This document shows, piece after piece, positions 8,282 to 18,738 of a stretch of DNA of 63,694 nt (position 1 is its first letter; every line of letters starts with the position of its first letter). Below the pieces are notes generated by a model that made no database searches, was not told the DNA's origin, and saw only the letters and a program-made list of their open reading frames with translations. The DNA comes from Oscillospiraceae bacterium (GTDB lineage Bacteria > Bacillota > Clostridia > Oscillospirales > Ruminococcaceae): the NCBI GenBank assembly GCA_020024475.1, contig JAHHTS010000001.1, positions 1 to 63,694 on the forward strand, given 5' to 3'. The position numbers and the translations under genes are program-made.

Positions 8282-10024
8282 ATGTTAAGAACACATAACT
8301 GTAACGAAGTTCGAAAAGAACATATCGGCAAGACAGTTACACTTGCAGGCTGGGTTAATACTATTCGTGACCACGGCGGTGTTATTTTCATTGACTTGCG
8401 TGACCATTTTGGTATGACACAGGTTGTTGTACATGATGAAGCACTTTTGAAAAATGTTAACAGAGAAACTGTTATCCAGATAACAGGTACTGTTGTAGCA
8501 AGAGATTCAGAAAATCTTAATCCAAAACTTGAAACAGGTGAAGTGGAAGTTCATACAGATAAACTTGTTATTTTGGGACCAAGTAAAAATATGCTTCCTT
8601 TTGAAATTGAATCTTCAAAAGAAACAAGAGAAGATGTTCGCCTTAAATATCGTTATCTTGACCTTAGAAACCCAGAACTTCACAAGAATATTGTTCTTCG
8701 TTCAAAAATTATTAGCTACTTGAGACATCAGATGGAAGATATGGGATTCCTCGATTTACAAACACCAATTCTCACCTCATCTTCACCAGAAGGTGCACGT
8801 GATTATCTTGTACCAAGCCGTAAACATCCAGGTGAATTTTATGCATTGCCACAGAGCCCACAGCAGTTTAAACAGCTTTTAATGGCTTCAGGATTTGATA
8901 AATATTATCAAATTGCACCTTGCTTCCGTGATGAAGATGCTAGAGGTGACAGAAGTCCGGGTGAGTTTTACCAGCTTGACTTTGAAATGGCTTTTGCAGA
9001 ACAAGAAGATGTATTTGAAGTTGGTGAACAGCTTCTTTACAACACATTTAAAGAATTCTCCAATAAAGAAGTAAGTCCAGCGCCGTTCAAGAGAATTAGA
9101 TATGAAGATGCTATGCTTAAATACGGTACAGATAAACCTGACCTACGAAATCCGCTTATAATAGACGATTTGACAGAATTTTTCGCTGATGTTAATTTTG
9201 CTGCATTTAGAGGCAAACCTGTAAGAGGTATTGTTGCACCATGTGCAAACCAGTCAAAGAAATTTTTTGAAGATAGTCTAAAGTTTGCTATGTCCATTGG
9301 CATGAAAGGCCTTGGTTACCTTACTCTTAAAGAAGGTATGTTTAAAGGTCCTATTGATAAGTTCCTTTCAACTGAGCAGAGAAGTAACCTTATTGAAATG
9401 ACAGGAATGAAAGACGGTGATACAATCTTCTTTATCAGTGATGGTAAAACAGTTGTTGACGGACTTGCAGGTGGTATAAGAAAGTGGCTTGGTGAAAAAC
9501 TTGACCTCATTGATGAAAATAGATTTGAATTCTGCTATATCGTTGATTTCCCAATGTATGAACTCAATCCGGATACAAAGAAAATAGACTTCACACATAA
9601 TCCATTCTCAATGCCACAGGGCGGACTTGAAGCACTTGAAACAAAAGATCCACTTGATATTTATGCGTATCAGTATGATATTGTATGTAATGGTATTGAA
9701 CTTTCATCTGGTGCAGTAAGAAACCATAATCCTGAAATAATGCGTAAAGCATTTGCTATTGCAGGTTATGGTGAAGAAGAACTTGCACGGAAATTTGGTG
9801 CTTTATATACAGCATTCCAGTATGGTGCACCACCACATGCAGGTATGGCTCCAGGAGTTGACAGAATGGTTATGCTCCTTGCGGAAGAAGAAACAATTCG
9901 CGATGTTATTGCATTTCCACTTAATGGCGCTGCACAGGATCTTATGATGAATGCTCCAAGTGTGGTTACAGAAGAACAGCTTAATGATGTTCACATTGAA
10001 GTTAAAGAAGAAATACAAATATAA
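8282..10024 (+). CDS. aspS: Aspartyl-tRNA synthetase
   Basis: This class II synthetase charges tRNA-Asp. The 580 residues comprise an N-terminal OB-fold anticodon-binding domain (about 1-105, GKTVTLAGWVNTIRDHGG), the catalytic core with motif 2 (FRDEDARGDRSPGEFYQLDFEM), a bacterial GAD-type insert (about 285-410), and C-terminal motif 3 (APPHAGMAPGVDRMVMLL). Length is normal for bacterial AspRS. The ATG follows GGAGG by 10 bases, at the end of the T-box leader, so expression should rise when tRNA-Asp is uncharged. Whether it also charges tRNA-Asn cannot be told here. Confidence 0.97.
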   Translation: MLRTHNCNEVRKEHIGKTVTLAGWVNTIRDHGGVIFIDLRDHFGMTQVVVHDEALLKNVNRETVIQITGTVVARDSENLNPKLETGEVEVHTDKLVILGPSKNMLPFEIESSKETREDVRLKYRYLDLRNPELHKNIVLRSKIISYLRHQMEDMGFLDLQTPILTSSSPEGARDYLVPSRKHPGEFYALPQSPQQFKQLLMASGFDKYYQIAPCFRDEDARGDRSPGEFYQLDFEMAFAEQEDVFEVGEQLLYNTFKEFSNKEVSPAPFKRIRYEDAMLKYGTDKPDLRNPLIIDDLTEFFADVNFAAFRGKPVRGIVAPCANQSKKFFEDSLKFAMSIGMKGLGYLTLKEGMFKGPIDKFLSTEQRSNLIEMTGMKDGDTIFFISDGKTVVDGLAGGIRKWLGEKLDLIDENRFEFCYIVDFPMYELNPDTKKIDFTHNPFSMPQGGLEALETKDPLDIYAYQYDIVCNGIELSSGAVRNHNPEIMRKAFAIAGYGEEELARKFGALYTAFQYGAPPHAGMAPGVDRMVMLLAEEETIRDVIAFPLNGAAQDLMMNAPSVVTEEQLNDVHIEVKEEIQI

Positions 10025-10040
10025 AAGTTTTTAACAAAAT

Positions 10041-10071
10041 AAAACCCCGATGTTGATAACATTGGGGTTTT
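10041..10071 (+). terminator. Terminator after aspS
   Basis: A 14-bp stem with one G-T pair (AAAACCCCGATGTT / AACATTGGGGTTTT) and a 3-base loop is followed by T-rich sequence, 17 bases after the stop codon. The 210 bases between this and addA hold nothing I can identify. Confidence 0.87.
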
Positions 10072-10284
10072 TATTTATGTTATTAATTTAAATGTGAATT
10101 TTGACAAATACAAATATTGATATTATAGATAACTAATAAAAAATATTACAAAACTAAACTATGTGCGGTTGATATATTTTATAAATGATTAAAATTATAA
10201 ATACTCTTACAATGATTATAGATAAATTTTTTATAATATGTTAAGTACTTGTTTTTGTATTTATTAAAAATATAAATTTATATT

Positions 10285-13200
10285 TTAAAATTCGACCCAC
10301 TCATTCAGGTTAAATGAATAAAGAATGCATTTTACATTTTCGGTTTTAAATAGATATTTTGCGCCATGACGATATAATTCAAGCTGTTTTTCATATCTAC
10401 TTTTTAAAGTTTCTATGGAATTAACTTTATCAGTTTTGTAGTCAATAATAGTTATTTCATTTCCATTTTGTAAAACGCAGTCCATAATACCTTGTATAAG
10501 TATTTCATCATTAAAATAAGATGCATTATCTAAAATTTTTGCTGCATTATAAGGAACAAGAAAATCTTTTTCAGTATAAACATTTTCACTGTTTATTATT
10601 TTTGTTGCTAAATCGCTGAAAATGAATTTTTCTAGAGCATTTTCATCCAATAGGCTACGTTGAATAAGACCAATATTTTCAAGCCTTTGCAATTCATTTT
10701 CCATATTTGCACGAGCTAATAAAATGTCAGCATGTTGTGCGAATTTATGCATTGCTGTACCTTTTTCGCTTGCACTAGCTTTTCCTTCATTTATGAAGTC
10801 TGGATTTGCAAGTGTTATTTTACTACTTTTCGCTATTTCGCTTACAGAAAGTTTTATAGGCAATGATGTGCGAGCAATATTAGGGTAAATAAAAGATAAA
10901 TTCGATTTAACTTTATCAATATCAACAATAATTTGTTCATGACTATTTTCTGAATATGTTTGAGTTTCGGAAGTTTCAATTTTCCGATGTAACTCTATAT
11001 TTATTCCATATGGGATATTTTTATCTTCTTTAGAAAATGAGTATAAATCAGCAATTTTGGGGTGATGACAAAAAGCCGCCAATACCCAGTGCATAGGGGT
11101 TGAAAAATCCTGGATTTGTACAGGATGAGGTTTGCCACCAGTGCATGCAACTATGTCAGATATAGTGCTGTCCGTGAAATAGCGCTCTATTTGACCAGAT
11201 AGAATAAGCAAATTTTTGCTTCTTGTAAAAGCAACATATAGAAGTCTCATTTCTTCACTAACAGCGTTTATAGCATTTTTATTTTTGATAGCTTGTACAT
11301 TTATAGTTGAATTATTATATCCGAATTTTTTATTTGCGTACATCCCAATACCTAGATCTGTGTCTAGCAACAGTCTTTTTTTGGTATCTTGTTTGTTGAA
11401 CATAGTAGTTAAGCTAGCAACTATACATATAGGGAACTCAAGTCCTTTTGAAGTGTGCATCGTCATAATGCTTATAGCATCTGGCGTTTTTTGAACCTCA
11501 GTATTGCTTGATGAACCGGATTCTAGATACATATCAATCCATCTAAGAAATGCAGACAAATCACTTTGATGAGTTTTTGCCCAATTGTGAGCAAAATCAA
11601 TGAACCAACGAATGTTTTCTCTTTTTATCCGGCCATCTTCGGAAAAAGAAATGCGTTGATAGTAACCAGTCGTTTTACAAATATAATCTATAAGTTTATC
11701 TGCTGAGTATACACAAGAAACATAACTTATATCTTTCAGAATGGAGAGCATATTTTGAGCTTTTGTATCTTTTGAAATAGCAAGCGCTTTATAAAGATTT
11801 ATACTTTTGTCAACTGCTCGAATTTTTAAAATTTCATCAAGAGAGAATCCAAAAATATCACCAAACATTGTTGCTGTTAGATAAACTTCTTGTAAAGGAT
11901 TTGCGATTATCCTAAGAAGATTTATGACACTTTGAACTTCTGGTTTATTTAAAATCAATTCATCATCTTTAACAAATGCAGTGTATCCTAGTTTTTCAAG
12001 TTCCGATTTATATTCGCTGAAAGATGAGCGATTGCGTAAAAGAATGCAGAAATCTCCGCTTTTTACAGGTCGCATAGTTCCTTTGTCATTTATTTTGTAA
12101 CCTTTTTTTATCATTTGGCTTATGGTCTGAGCTATGTTTTCAGCTTCATTTTCATCCCATAACTTAACTTCTATTCCGATTGAGTTATCTTGCTCATTTT
12201 TTGGTACAAGCGCCTCACTATCATCGTAATCAATACCACCCCGTATTTTGCTCATAAGAGAAGAAAATATATAGTTTACACCTTGAATTACATTATAGCT
12301 GCTTCTAAAGTTATCTGGTAAAAATATAGTATTTCCTTTTGTATTATCATCAATACCTACCTGTCTTTTACTTAGAAATATTTCCGGACTGGCTTTTCTA
12401 AAACCGTAAATACTTTGTTTTAAATCTCCTACAACATATAGATTTGATTCTCCTTCTTTTGCAATCATCGTGAATATCGCATCTTGCACAAAGCTAGTGT
12501 CTTGAAATTCATCTTCCATTATATATTCATAATGGTCTCTAAGCGCAAGGCAAAGATTTGTAGGAGTGCCGTCTTCATTTTGTAAAAGCTTGAGCGCAAA
12601 ATGCTCAAAATCATAAAATTCAAATAATTTTTTCTTTTTCTTAGTTTCCATAAGAACGTTTTGATAGTAAATAAATACATCAAATAGAACATTTACATAT
12701 CTTTCTGTCAATTTAATATCAGTTTCATAGTCGGTTTGATTAAGGTAAGAAATTAGTTTTGATATTTCATTTACTTTTGATTTAAAACGCTTATAAACTG
12801 ATTGCACAGCTTCACTTTCACTGCATTTGCCTCTTACTCTACCTAAAGAAGGTATATTTACTAGAGTAATTTGTCTGAGTGCAATAATATTTTTCGATTT
12901 TGCAGCGGAGTATATGCTTGTTGCAAAATTTCTAATTTGCTCAATTCCATCATCATAACCTGAAAAATCGCTGTTTTGATTTATCTCGTCCATTCTATTT
13001 GATAAATACATAAGATAATTAGAATATAGTTGAATTGTATTCAGTATTTGTGCATAGGACTTGCTGTTGGTTAAGATTAAATTTTCATTATATTCTCTTG
13101 CCATTTTTTTAGCTGTTTTTATAGGATTAGGAAGTGCAGAAAAGAAATAATTCATTTGTCTTAAAAAATCTTTTATCTTTTGATCGCTACTGCTTTTACC

Positions 13201-13680
13201 ATAGAATGATACAAGTTCTTTGAAATCTGGAATTGTATAACCATAAGACATCGCTGTATTTATTGCATCATCATGGAGCGCATTACCCTGAGCGTTATCG
13301 CAAATTGTAAAATCAGGACTTATGTCAAGACTTTGAAAATTTTCTCTAACAAGCTTTATACAAAATGAATGTATAGTAGATATATCAGCTCTTTGTAAAG
13401 CAACTTTCTGCATTTTTATATAAGTATTTTTCGGATTTTCGATTATTTTTTCGTTTATTCCTTTTTCTATTCTATTTTTAAATTCTGCTGCTGATGCATT
13501 AGAAAAAGTAACAATTAGCATTTTATCAGCAGAAACAGGCTTAGTGTCATCTAAAAGAAGTCCTATTGCTCTTTCAACTAAAACAGTGGTTTTTCCACTA
13601 CCTGCTGCGGCACTTAAAACTGTTAGTTTATCAGTAGGTGATAGGGCTGCTTTTTGATGAGGAGTCCAGTTAAATGCCAT
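10285..13680 (-). CDS. addA: ATP-dependent helicase/nuclease subunit A
   Basis: AddA is the UvrD-like helicase and 3'-strand nuclease of the AddAB complex, the Firmicute counterpart of RecBCD for double-strand break repair. The 1131 residues show all superfamily 1 motifs in order: Walker A SAAAGSGKTTVL (residues 23-34), motif II EDEFQDTS, VGDLKQSIYGFRKASPEIF, the late MTMHTSKGLEFP and LLYVAFTRSKN, then the PD-(D/E)XK nuclease end with IIDYKTDKV. It overlaps the 3' end of addB by 11 bases, implying coupled translation. It is somewhat shorter than the approximately 1230 residues of B. subtilis AddA. Confidence 0.96.
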   Translation of the reverse strand: MAFNWTPHQKAALSPTDKLTVLSAAAGSGKTTVLVERAIGLLLDDTKPVSADKMLIVTFSNASAAEFKNRIEKGINEKIIENPKNTYIKMQKVALQRADISTIHSFCIKLVRENFQSLDISPDFTICDNAQGNALHDDAINTAMSYGYTIPDFKELVSFYGKSSSDQKIKDFLRQMNYFFSALPNPIKTAKKMAREYNENLILTNSKSYAQILNTIQLYSNYLMYLSNRMDEINQNSDFSGYDDGIEQIRNFATSIYSAAKSKNIIALRQITLVNIPSLGRVRGKCSESEAVQSVYKRFKSKVNEISKLISYLNQTDYETDIKLTERYVNVLFDVFIYYQNVLMETKKKKKLFEFYDFEHFALKLLQNEDGTPTNLCLALRDHYEYIMEDEFQDTSFVQDAIFTMIAKEGESNLYVVGDLKQSIYGFRKASPEIFLSKRQVGIDDNTKGNTIFLPDNFRSSYNVIQGVNYIFSSLMSKIRGGIDYDDSEALVPKNEQDNSIGIEVKLWDENEAENIAQTISQMIKKGYKINDKGTMRPVKSGDFCILLRNRSSFSEYKSELEKLGYTAFVKDDELILNKPEVQSVINLLRIIANPLQEVYLTATMFGDIFGFSLDEILKIRAVDKSINLYKALAISKDTKAQNMLSILKDISYVSCVYSADKLIDYICKTTGYYQRISFSEDGRIKRENIRWFIDFAHNWAKTHQSDLSAFLRWIDMYLESGSSSNTEVQKTPDAISIMTMHTSKGLEFPICIVASLTTMFNKQDTKKRLLLDTDLGIGMYANKKFGYNNSTINVQAIKNKNAINAVSEEMRLLYVAFTRSKNLLILSGQIERYFTDSTISDIVACTGGKPHPVQIQDFSTPMHWVLAAFCHHPKIADLYSFSKEDKNIPYGINIELHRKIETSETQTYSENSHEQIIVDIDKVKSNLSFIYPNIARTSLPIKLSVSEIAKSSKITLANPDFINEGKASASEKGTAMHKFAQHADILLARANMENELQRLENIGLIQRSLLDENALEKFIFSDLATKIINSENVYTEKDFLVPYNAAKILDNASYFNDEILIQGIMDCVLQNGNEITIIDYKTDKVNSIETLKSRYEKQLELYRHGAKYLFKTENVKCILYSFNLNEWVEF

Positions 13681-16600
13681 TGTTTTTCTCCTTTTCCATA
13701 TTTGAAAATTGATTTTTTAAAATTAGTTTACTTTTATTTTCATTTTGACATATAGAATAAAACCGACACCAGCTACAAGGCTTTTGCCCGTTTTTCTTTT
13801 CTAAAGGCATACAGTCGAAATCACCATTGTATATATGATTTGTCATATTTACAATTTGCTCTTTAACATAATCAAGAACAATATTAAATTTTTTTTCTCC
13901 GGCAATTTCACTGCCTTTGTTAGCTTTGATTTTTTCATCACCAGAAAGCACACCAAAACGTCCTTGAGCACTTCTATCAAAAGCTTCACTAATTTCAGGT
14001 GATGAAAGAGCCATACCTACTGCTGTATAAAGCGTCTCATCATCTTTGTCGAATTTAAATTGAGCATCAGCCGGTTGATAAACAACTGCTCCAGCTTGCA
14101 AATCTTTATCTTTTTTACCAAATTCGGCTTGTAAAAGTGCATTCATATATAATAAAAGTTGACTCGATAAACCATTAAAAATATCATCAAGGCTAAAGTC
14201 TTGAGTACCAGTTTTATAGTCTACTATTCTTAGATAATCTTTTTCTTTACCACGATATATATCAATTCTATCCCGCACACCTACTATATTTGCCTTTTTA
14301 TTATTTTTTGCAGATACTGTTAGAGGCGGAATTCTCCCGTTCATACCTATTTTCTCTTCAAAAGCAATAGGACGAAACAGGCTTTCGTTTTGTTCATTAT
14401 AAATATATTCTAAAAGTTGATTTGCGTTTTCACGCATATTTTCGTGTTGTGCTGAAAATTTTACATCATTATAAATTGTAGCAGGATAGTTTTCTTTTAT
14501 AAAAACTTGAATAGCTTCATCAATATTTTTTTGAATTTCTTCCCAAGTAGCACTATAGTAATTTTCACCATATTTTTCCATTACATTATGGGCAATAAAG
14601 TGTAGATAATCACCTGCTAATTTTGCAGATAGTTGTACTTTTTCTAGAGGTTTAACTTTTAGTACTCTTTGTAAAAAATACATAAACGCACATTGATAAT
14701 AACTTTGAACACCGGTTGGTGAAAGTGTTATTGAATCGCCTAAAAGTTGTTCTAGAAAATTTAAATCATGAATAGCATAATCTTTTACTTTCGTGACAGG
14801 TGCATTTATATCAAGCTGAGAAAGAATATGAATATATTGCTCACGATTTTGATTGGTAGCTAGATGACTGATATATTCTGAAAAAAATTCTTTTGTTATG
14901 GCATAGTCTTCTAAAGGAAGAGTGTCTTCTGGAATGTTTAAGTTTTCACATAATGTTTCTACCTGTGCACTTAAAATCTGGGTAGTATCAATATTTTTTT
15001 CAGGGCAAGAAATAAATAGGAAGTCTTGTGAATTTGTGAGAGCCTTATAGTAATAAAGATTTTCAAAGCTGAAAAGATTTTCGAAATTATTTTTAAGTGG
15101 ATAATTGTTTTCTTTTAGATACTCTCTGTCAAATAATGAAATAAGTCCACCTTCCGATACTATAGCAGGAAAGACATCTTGAGCTGCACCAAGAATAAAT
15201 ATTACTTTAATACTATCAAGTTTCATGCGCTTAGGGTCGGTTATCATGACACAGTCTTGAGTTTCTGGGGCAAATCCGATTTCTTCTCCTTGAACAATAA
15301 GCATAAATAAAGTTTGAATATCTTCAGCATTTATTTTGTCTTCACCTATAATGGTGTAAAGTTGATTTAAGCAATCAATAGCTGTCTCCCATTGACGAGA
15401 TAAAAGTTCCTTGTCATCATGATTACTCATTTCATTTATAATATTGGTTAGTTTTTCATCACTGCCAAGTTTCAATACAATGTCATAACAAGTTTTCAAT
15501 ATATCAGAGGCGGTATTGAAATTGGAATTCTCATTAGAGTAAAAAATATTTATAAGTTCACTTCTTATAAAGTCAATCCTTTTGATATATTCTTTTTCAT
15601 TATCTTCTATTTCAGGCTTTAATCCACCAGGGGAGAGATTAAATGGGATATTAAAGTCGAAGTTATAGTCTTGCCATACGAATAAGTAATTTTCTAGCAT
15701 AGAAATTGCTTCTTCTTCAAAATTTGTAAGCCCGGTTTTTAGAAGCGGCATAATAGTTTCAGAATTAAGACCATTTGCCATTATATCCATAATGCTGCGA
15801 AAAAGTACTACTGGGGCACATGATGAAATTATTCGGTTAGCATCAATAAAATAAGGTATTTTTGCTAGTGAAAAACTTTCTTGAAGTTGATTTTCATACT
15901 TATCAAGTTGCGGACAAACAACGGCTATATCATTGTAAGAATATCCAGATTTGATTAAATTATTTATTTTTGCAGCAGTATAACAGACCTCGCTGAACTG
16001 TGTATCAAATTTGTTTACAAAAGCATGGCTACTTTCACATTTTTTAGTAGATATATCTTGTAAAAACATATCAATATTTATTAAATCTTCATTATGAAAA
16101 CGATAGTTATTTCTTAAAACAAGAGGTTTCTCAATTTGAACATTTAGCTTTTTAGCTATGTTTATAAGCTGTGAAGCGGTGTTTTGTACAAAAGAAAAAT
16201 TACCCGTTCCATTTGTTGTATCATAAAGGCTATCACAAGTTAGAGCTATCGTAACGCTTTTGGCGTTTGTAAGCATTTTTTCTATAACTCGTAGCTGCCC
16301 ATAGCTGAAACTTTCAAAACTGTCTATGAAAATATTTGTATTATAGGTGTAGATTTCAGGTAAGCTTTGGGAAAGTATTTCCAGCAAATCTTCATTATCA
16401 CAATATTTATTTCCCATTAGTCCACAATATTCTGCGTATATGAGAGATAATTCCTTTAGCTTGGCACTTTTTTCAGGGGCTTTTTTAGCTAAATCATAGA
16501 AGATTTCACTTGATATTCCACTTCGTTTTAAATCATCAAAAGTGCCAGCAAGATTAAAACTAAAGCCGAAGTTTTGTGATTGCTTATTGTATAGTGAAAG

Positions 16601-16906
16601 CTGATTCTTGACATTATTGATAGATTGATGAGCAATAACAGCCTTTCCAGCCTCTGATAGTGGAGTAGCATTGATTTTAGCGTGATTGTTTTGTACATCA
16701 CGCAAAAGCGAAGTAAAGCTAAAAAGCTCTACTAAATTGGCTTGCGCATTATCTAGAGACGAAAATATCATAGCTTCTCCTGTTTTAGAGAATTGTTCTG
16801 GGATAAGAAAAAGACACTTTTCTCCATTTTGTGCAAGGCTTATTATTTTATTGCTTATATAAGTACTTTTACCTGTTCCAGCTGTGCCGATTACAAATTT
16901 AAGCAT
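13670..16906 (-). CDS. addB: ATP-dependent helicase/nuclease subunit B
   Basis: AddB is the inactive-helicase and second-nuclease subunit. The 1078 residues start with a P-loop (GTAGTGKSTYISNK, residues 7-20) and end in a RecB-family nuclease domain with RDRIDIYRG and RIVDYKTG. Four cysteines form the expected iron-sulfur clamp around the nuclease: one in SYYQCAFMYFL and three in PCSWCRFYSICQ (1044, 1047 and 1053). It is the first gene of addB-addA; the start follows GTGAGGTTAAG. The 120 bases upstream are shared with the divergent DUF378 gene. Confidence 0.95.
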   Translation of the reverse strand: MLKFVIGTAGTGKSTYISNKIISLAQNGEKCLFLIPEQFSKTGEAMIFSSLDNAQANLVELFSFTSLLRDVQNNHAKINATPLSEAGKAVIAHQSINNVKNQLSLYNKQSQNFGFSFNLAGTFDDLKRSGISSEIFYDLAKKAPEKSAKLKELSLIYAEYCGLMGNKYCDNEDLLEILSQSLPEIYTYNTNIFIDSFESFSYGQLRVIEKMLTNAKSVTIALTCDSLYDTTNGTGNFSFVQNTASQLINIAKKLNVQIEKPLVLRNNYRFHNEDLINIDMFLQDISTKKCESSHAFVNKFDTQFSEVCYTAAKINNLIKSGYSYNDIAVVCPQLDKYENQLQESFSLAKIPYFIDANRIISSCAPVVLFRSIMDIMANGLNSETIMPLLKTGLTNFEEEAISMLENYLFVWQDYNFDFNIPFNLSPGGLKPEIEDNEKEYIKRIDFIRSELINIFYSNENSNFNTASDILKTCYDIVLKLGSDEKLTNIINEMSNHDDKELLSRQWETAIDCLNQLYTIIGEDKINAEDIQTLFMLIVQGEEIGFAPETQDCVMITDPKRMKLDSIKVIFILGAAQDVFPAIVSEGGLISLFDREYLKENNYPLKNNFENLFSFENLYYYKALTNSQDFLFISCPEKNIDTTQILSAQVETLCENLNIPEDTLPLEDYAITKEFFSEYISHLATNQNREQYIHILSQLDINAPVTKVKDYAIHDLNFLEQLLGDSITLSPTGVQSYYQCAFMYFLQRVLKVKPLEKVQLSAKLAGDYLHFIAHNVMEKYGENYYSATWEEIQKNIDEAIQVFIKENYPATIYNDVKFSAQHENMRENANQLLEYIYNEQNESLFRPIAFEEKIGMNGRIPPLTVSAKNNKKANIVGVRDRIDIYRGKEKDYLRIVDYKTGTQDFSLDDIFNGLSSQLLLYMNALLQAEFGKKDKDLQAGAVVYQPADAQFKFDKDDETLYTAVGMALSSPEISEAFDRSAQGRFGVLSGDEKIKANKGSEIAGEKKFNIVLDYVKEQIVNMTNHIYNGDFDCMPLEKKNGQKPCSWCRFYSICQNENKSKLILKNQFSNMEKEKNNGI

Positions 16907-17025
16907 ATCTTAACCTCACTTATATGTAATATTTAGATTATAACATATGACTTGATATTTTAAAATTGTTTATGTATAAAATAAAGTTTATTTCACATAA
17001 TAACCAAAAAGAAAGGAATGATATA

Positions 17026-17226
17026 ATGTTAAGCAAAATAGCAATGTGTTTAGTTATAATTGGTGGCATTAACTGGGGACTGGTTGGACTATTTAATTTT
17101 AATTTAGTGGCTTTTATTTTTGGCGGTGGCAGCATGATAGCAAGAGCTATTTATATAATTATTGGTATTTGTTCTGTATTATGCATACCAATGTTATTTA
17201 TAAACGATAAAGATCAAAATATGTAA
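17026..17226 (+). CDS. Small DUF378 membrane protein
   Basis: The 66 residues contain two transmembrane segments with the DUF378 signature IIGGINWGLVGLFNFNLVAFIFG, followed by a short charged tail. The function of this family is unknown. The open frame extends 20 codons upstream, but GAAAGGA sits just before the ATG at 17026, and the family usually starts about there. It stands alone, divergent from addB and closed by a bidirectional terminator. Confidence 0.85.
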   Translation: MLSKIAMCLVIIGGINWGLVGLFNFNLVAFIFGGGSMIARAIYIIIGICSVLCIPMLFINDKDQNM

Positions 17227-17230
17227 AATT

Positions 17231-17260
17231 AAAAGGTGGAAATTTAAGTTTCCACCTTTT
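17231..17260. terminator. Bidirectional terminator between DUF378 gene and ABC permease gene
   Basis: The 12-bp stem AAAAGGTGGAAA / TTTCCACCTTTT with a 6-base loop is flanked by A and T runs between two convergent genes. Confidence 0.88.
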
Positions 17261-17262
17261 AT

Positions 17263-17892
17263 TTATAAATCTTTTTTTGTATAAATTTTTATAGAAATTA
17301 TAATAGATAATATATATGTTAAAATAAATGTCAATATAATTCCTATAGCTATTAAATTACTATGTTCTTCAAAAAATGCTATAGTATTTATGCTGATTTT
17401 AGTGTTTAAAACCGAAAATAAAATTATTGCAATTATAGGTATAATTAAAAAAATAAAAAATACGATTCTGCCTTTTTCTGTACCAAATTTATATATAACA
17501 GGTAGTAATATTGATTGAAATATAGTGCTAATTAAAAATACTGCTAATAATGTGAATGTATTTTCATCAAATGATACATTTTTATTGAAAGATGCTAAAG
17601 TAAAGCAAATAAATGATGATACAACATTAATTGTTAAAAATAAAACATATTTTGATATAACAATTTCTTTTCTTGTTAGCGGCATCGTAACAGCTAAATG
17701 ATCAAATTTGCTTTTTTCATCATAAGATAATGATGTAATAGGAGATACTGTTGATAAAACTGTTATCATCGAGTATAAAATTCCAATGTCATCACCCGAC
17801 ATGAATAATATAAAATAAAGTGCAATTATTATACAGTAAATCATAAGGTTTGGCTTTAATACCTGTAAATCTTTTATTAAAAGTCCTTTCAT
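17263..17892 (-). CDS. ABC-2 type transporter permease
   Basis: The 209-residue protein has about six transmembrane helices and a cytoplasmic stretch DEKSKFDHLAVTMPLTRKEIVISKY that is typical of the short ABC-2 permeases (ABC2_membrane_5 type) found with GntR/YtrA regulators. Its start overlaps the upstream ATPase gene by 4 bases (ATGA), so the two are translationally coupled. The substrate is unknown; related systems respond to wall-active antibiotics or export lantibiotic-like peptides. It is the last gene of the three-gene operon. Confidence 0.82.
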   Translation of the reverse strand: MKGLLIKDLQVLKPNLMIYCIIIALYFILFMSGDDIGILYSMITVLSTVSPITSLSYDEKSKFDHLAVTMPLTRKEIVISKYVLFLTINVVSSFICFTLASFNKNVSFDENTFTLLAVFLISTIFQSILLPVIYKFGTEKGRIVFFIFLIIPIIAIILFSVLNTKISINTIAFFEEHSNLIAIGIILTFILTYILSIIISIKIYTKKDL

Positions 17893-18737
17893 TTTTTATT
17901 CCCCTTTACATAATAGAGCATTATATCTTCAATATTGACTTTATCTATAACATAATCACCTTTGATCATATTTTTGTGCACTAAAGCATCAGTAGAAAAA
18001 GAGTTTTGGCGGTAAGAAACAACACATGATTTATCTATGTTTTCAAAGTCATTATTTGAACAACGGAGTATACCATAGTCTTCTTTTAGCATATCCTTTT
18101 CAGCAGAGAAAATGATATTTCCATCTTTTATAAATGTAATATAGTCGCAGATTTTTTCAAGGTCAGATATGATATGACTTGATATAAATACGCTGTTTTC
18201 TTCATTTTGAACAAATTCTAAAAGCATATCTAAAATCTCTTCTCTTACAATAGGATCAAGACCACTTGTAGCTTCGTCCATAATGAGAAGTTTTGCATCA
18301 TGGCACATTGCTGATATTATGGACAGTTTCATTTTCATACCTTTGGAGTATTTTAAAATTGGTTGTTTTTTAGAAAGACCGAATTTTTCACAGCCGTTCA
18401 TAAATTTTTCGCTGTCCCAGTTAGTATATATTTTTGACATGAATTTATTAACCTTAGGATAAGTCAATACTTCTGGAAAGCAACAATCATCTAAAACAAC
18501 ACCAATTTTAGATTTTTCCTCTTTTGTAAGCTGTGAAACTTCTGTTCCATCAATAAAGCATTTACCACTATCGGTGTGTATTAGTCCAAGTAATGCACCT
18601 ATTGTTGTACTTTTGCCAGCTCCATTAGGTCCAATAAATCCCATTATATAACCTTTAGGTAGTGATATATTTACATTATTAAGGCTGAAAGTAGGATAAT
18701 TTTTGGAAATATTTTCTACTTGTAAAGCGTAATTCAT
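17889..18737 (-). CDS. ABC transporter ATP-binding protein
   Basis: The 282-residue ATPase has Walker A (GPNGAGKSTTIGALLG, about residue 36), the signature (KYSKGMKMKLSIISA), Walker B (LLIMDEATSGLDP) and an H-loop (SSHIISDLEKICD). The C-terminal 70 residues are the short variable tail common to exporters of this class. It powers the adjacent permease. It begins one base after the GntR-type regulator stop and overlaps the permease start by 4 bases, so all three genes are one operon. Confidence 0.92.
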   Translation of the reverse strand: MNYALQVENISKNYPTFSLNNVNISLPKGYIMGFIGPNGAGKSTTIGALLGLIHTDSGKCFIDGTEVSQLTKEEKSKIGVVLDDCCFPEVLTYPKVNKFMSKIYTNWDSEKFMNGCEKFGLSKKQPILKYSKGMKMKLSIISAMCHDAKLLIMDEATSGLDPIVREEILDMLLEFVQNEENSVFISSHIISDLEKICDYITFIKDGNIIFSAEKDMLKEDYGILRCSNNDFENIDKSCVVSYRQNSFSTDALVHKNMIKGDYVIDKVNIEDIMLYYVKGNKK

Positions 18738-18738
18738 A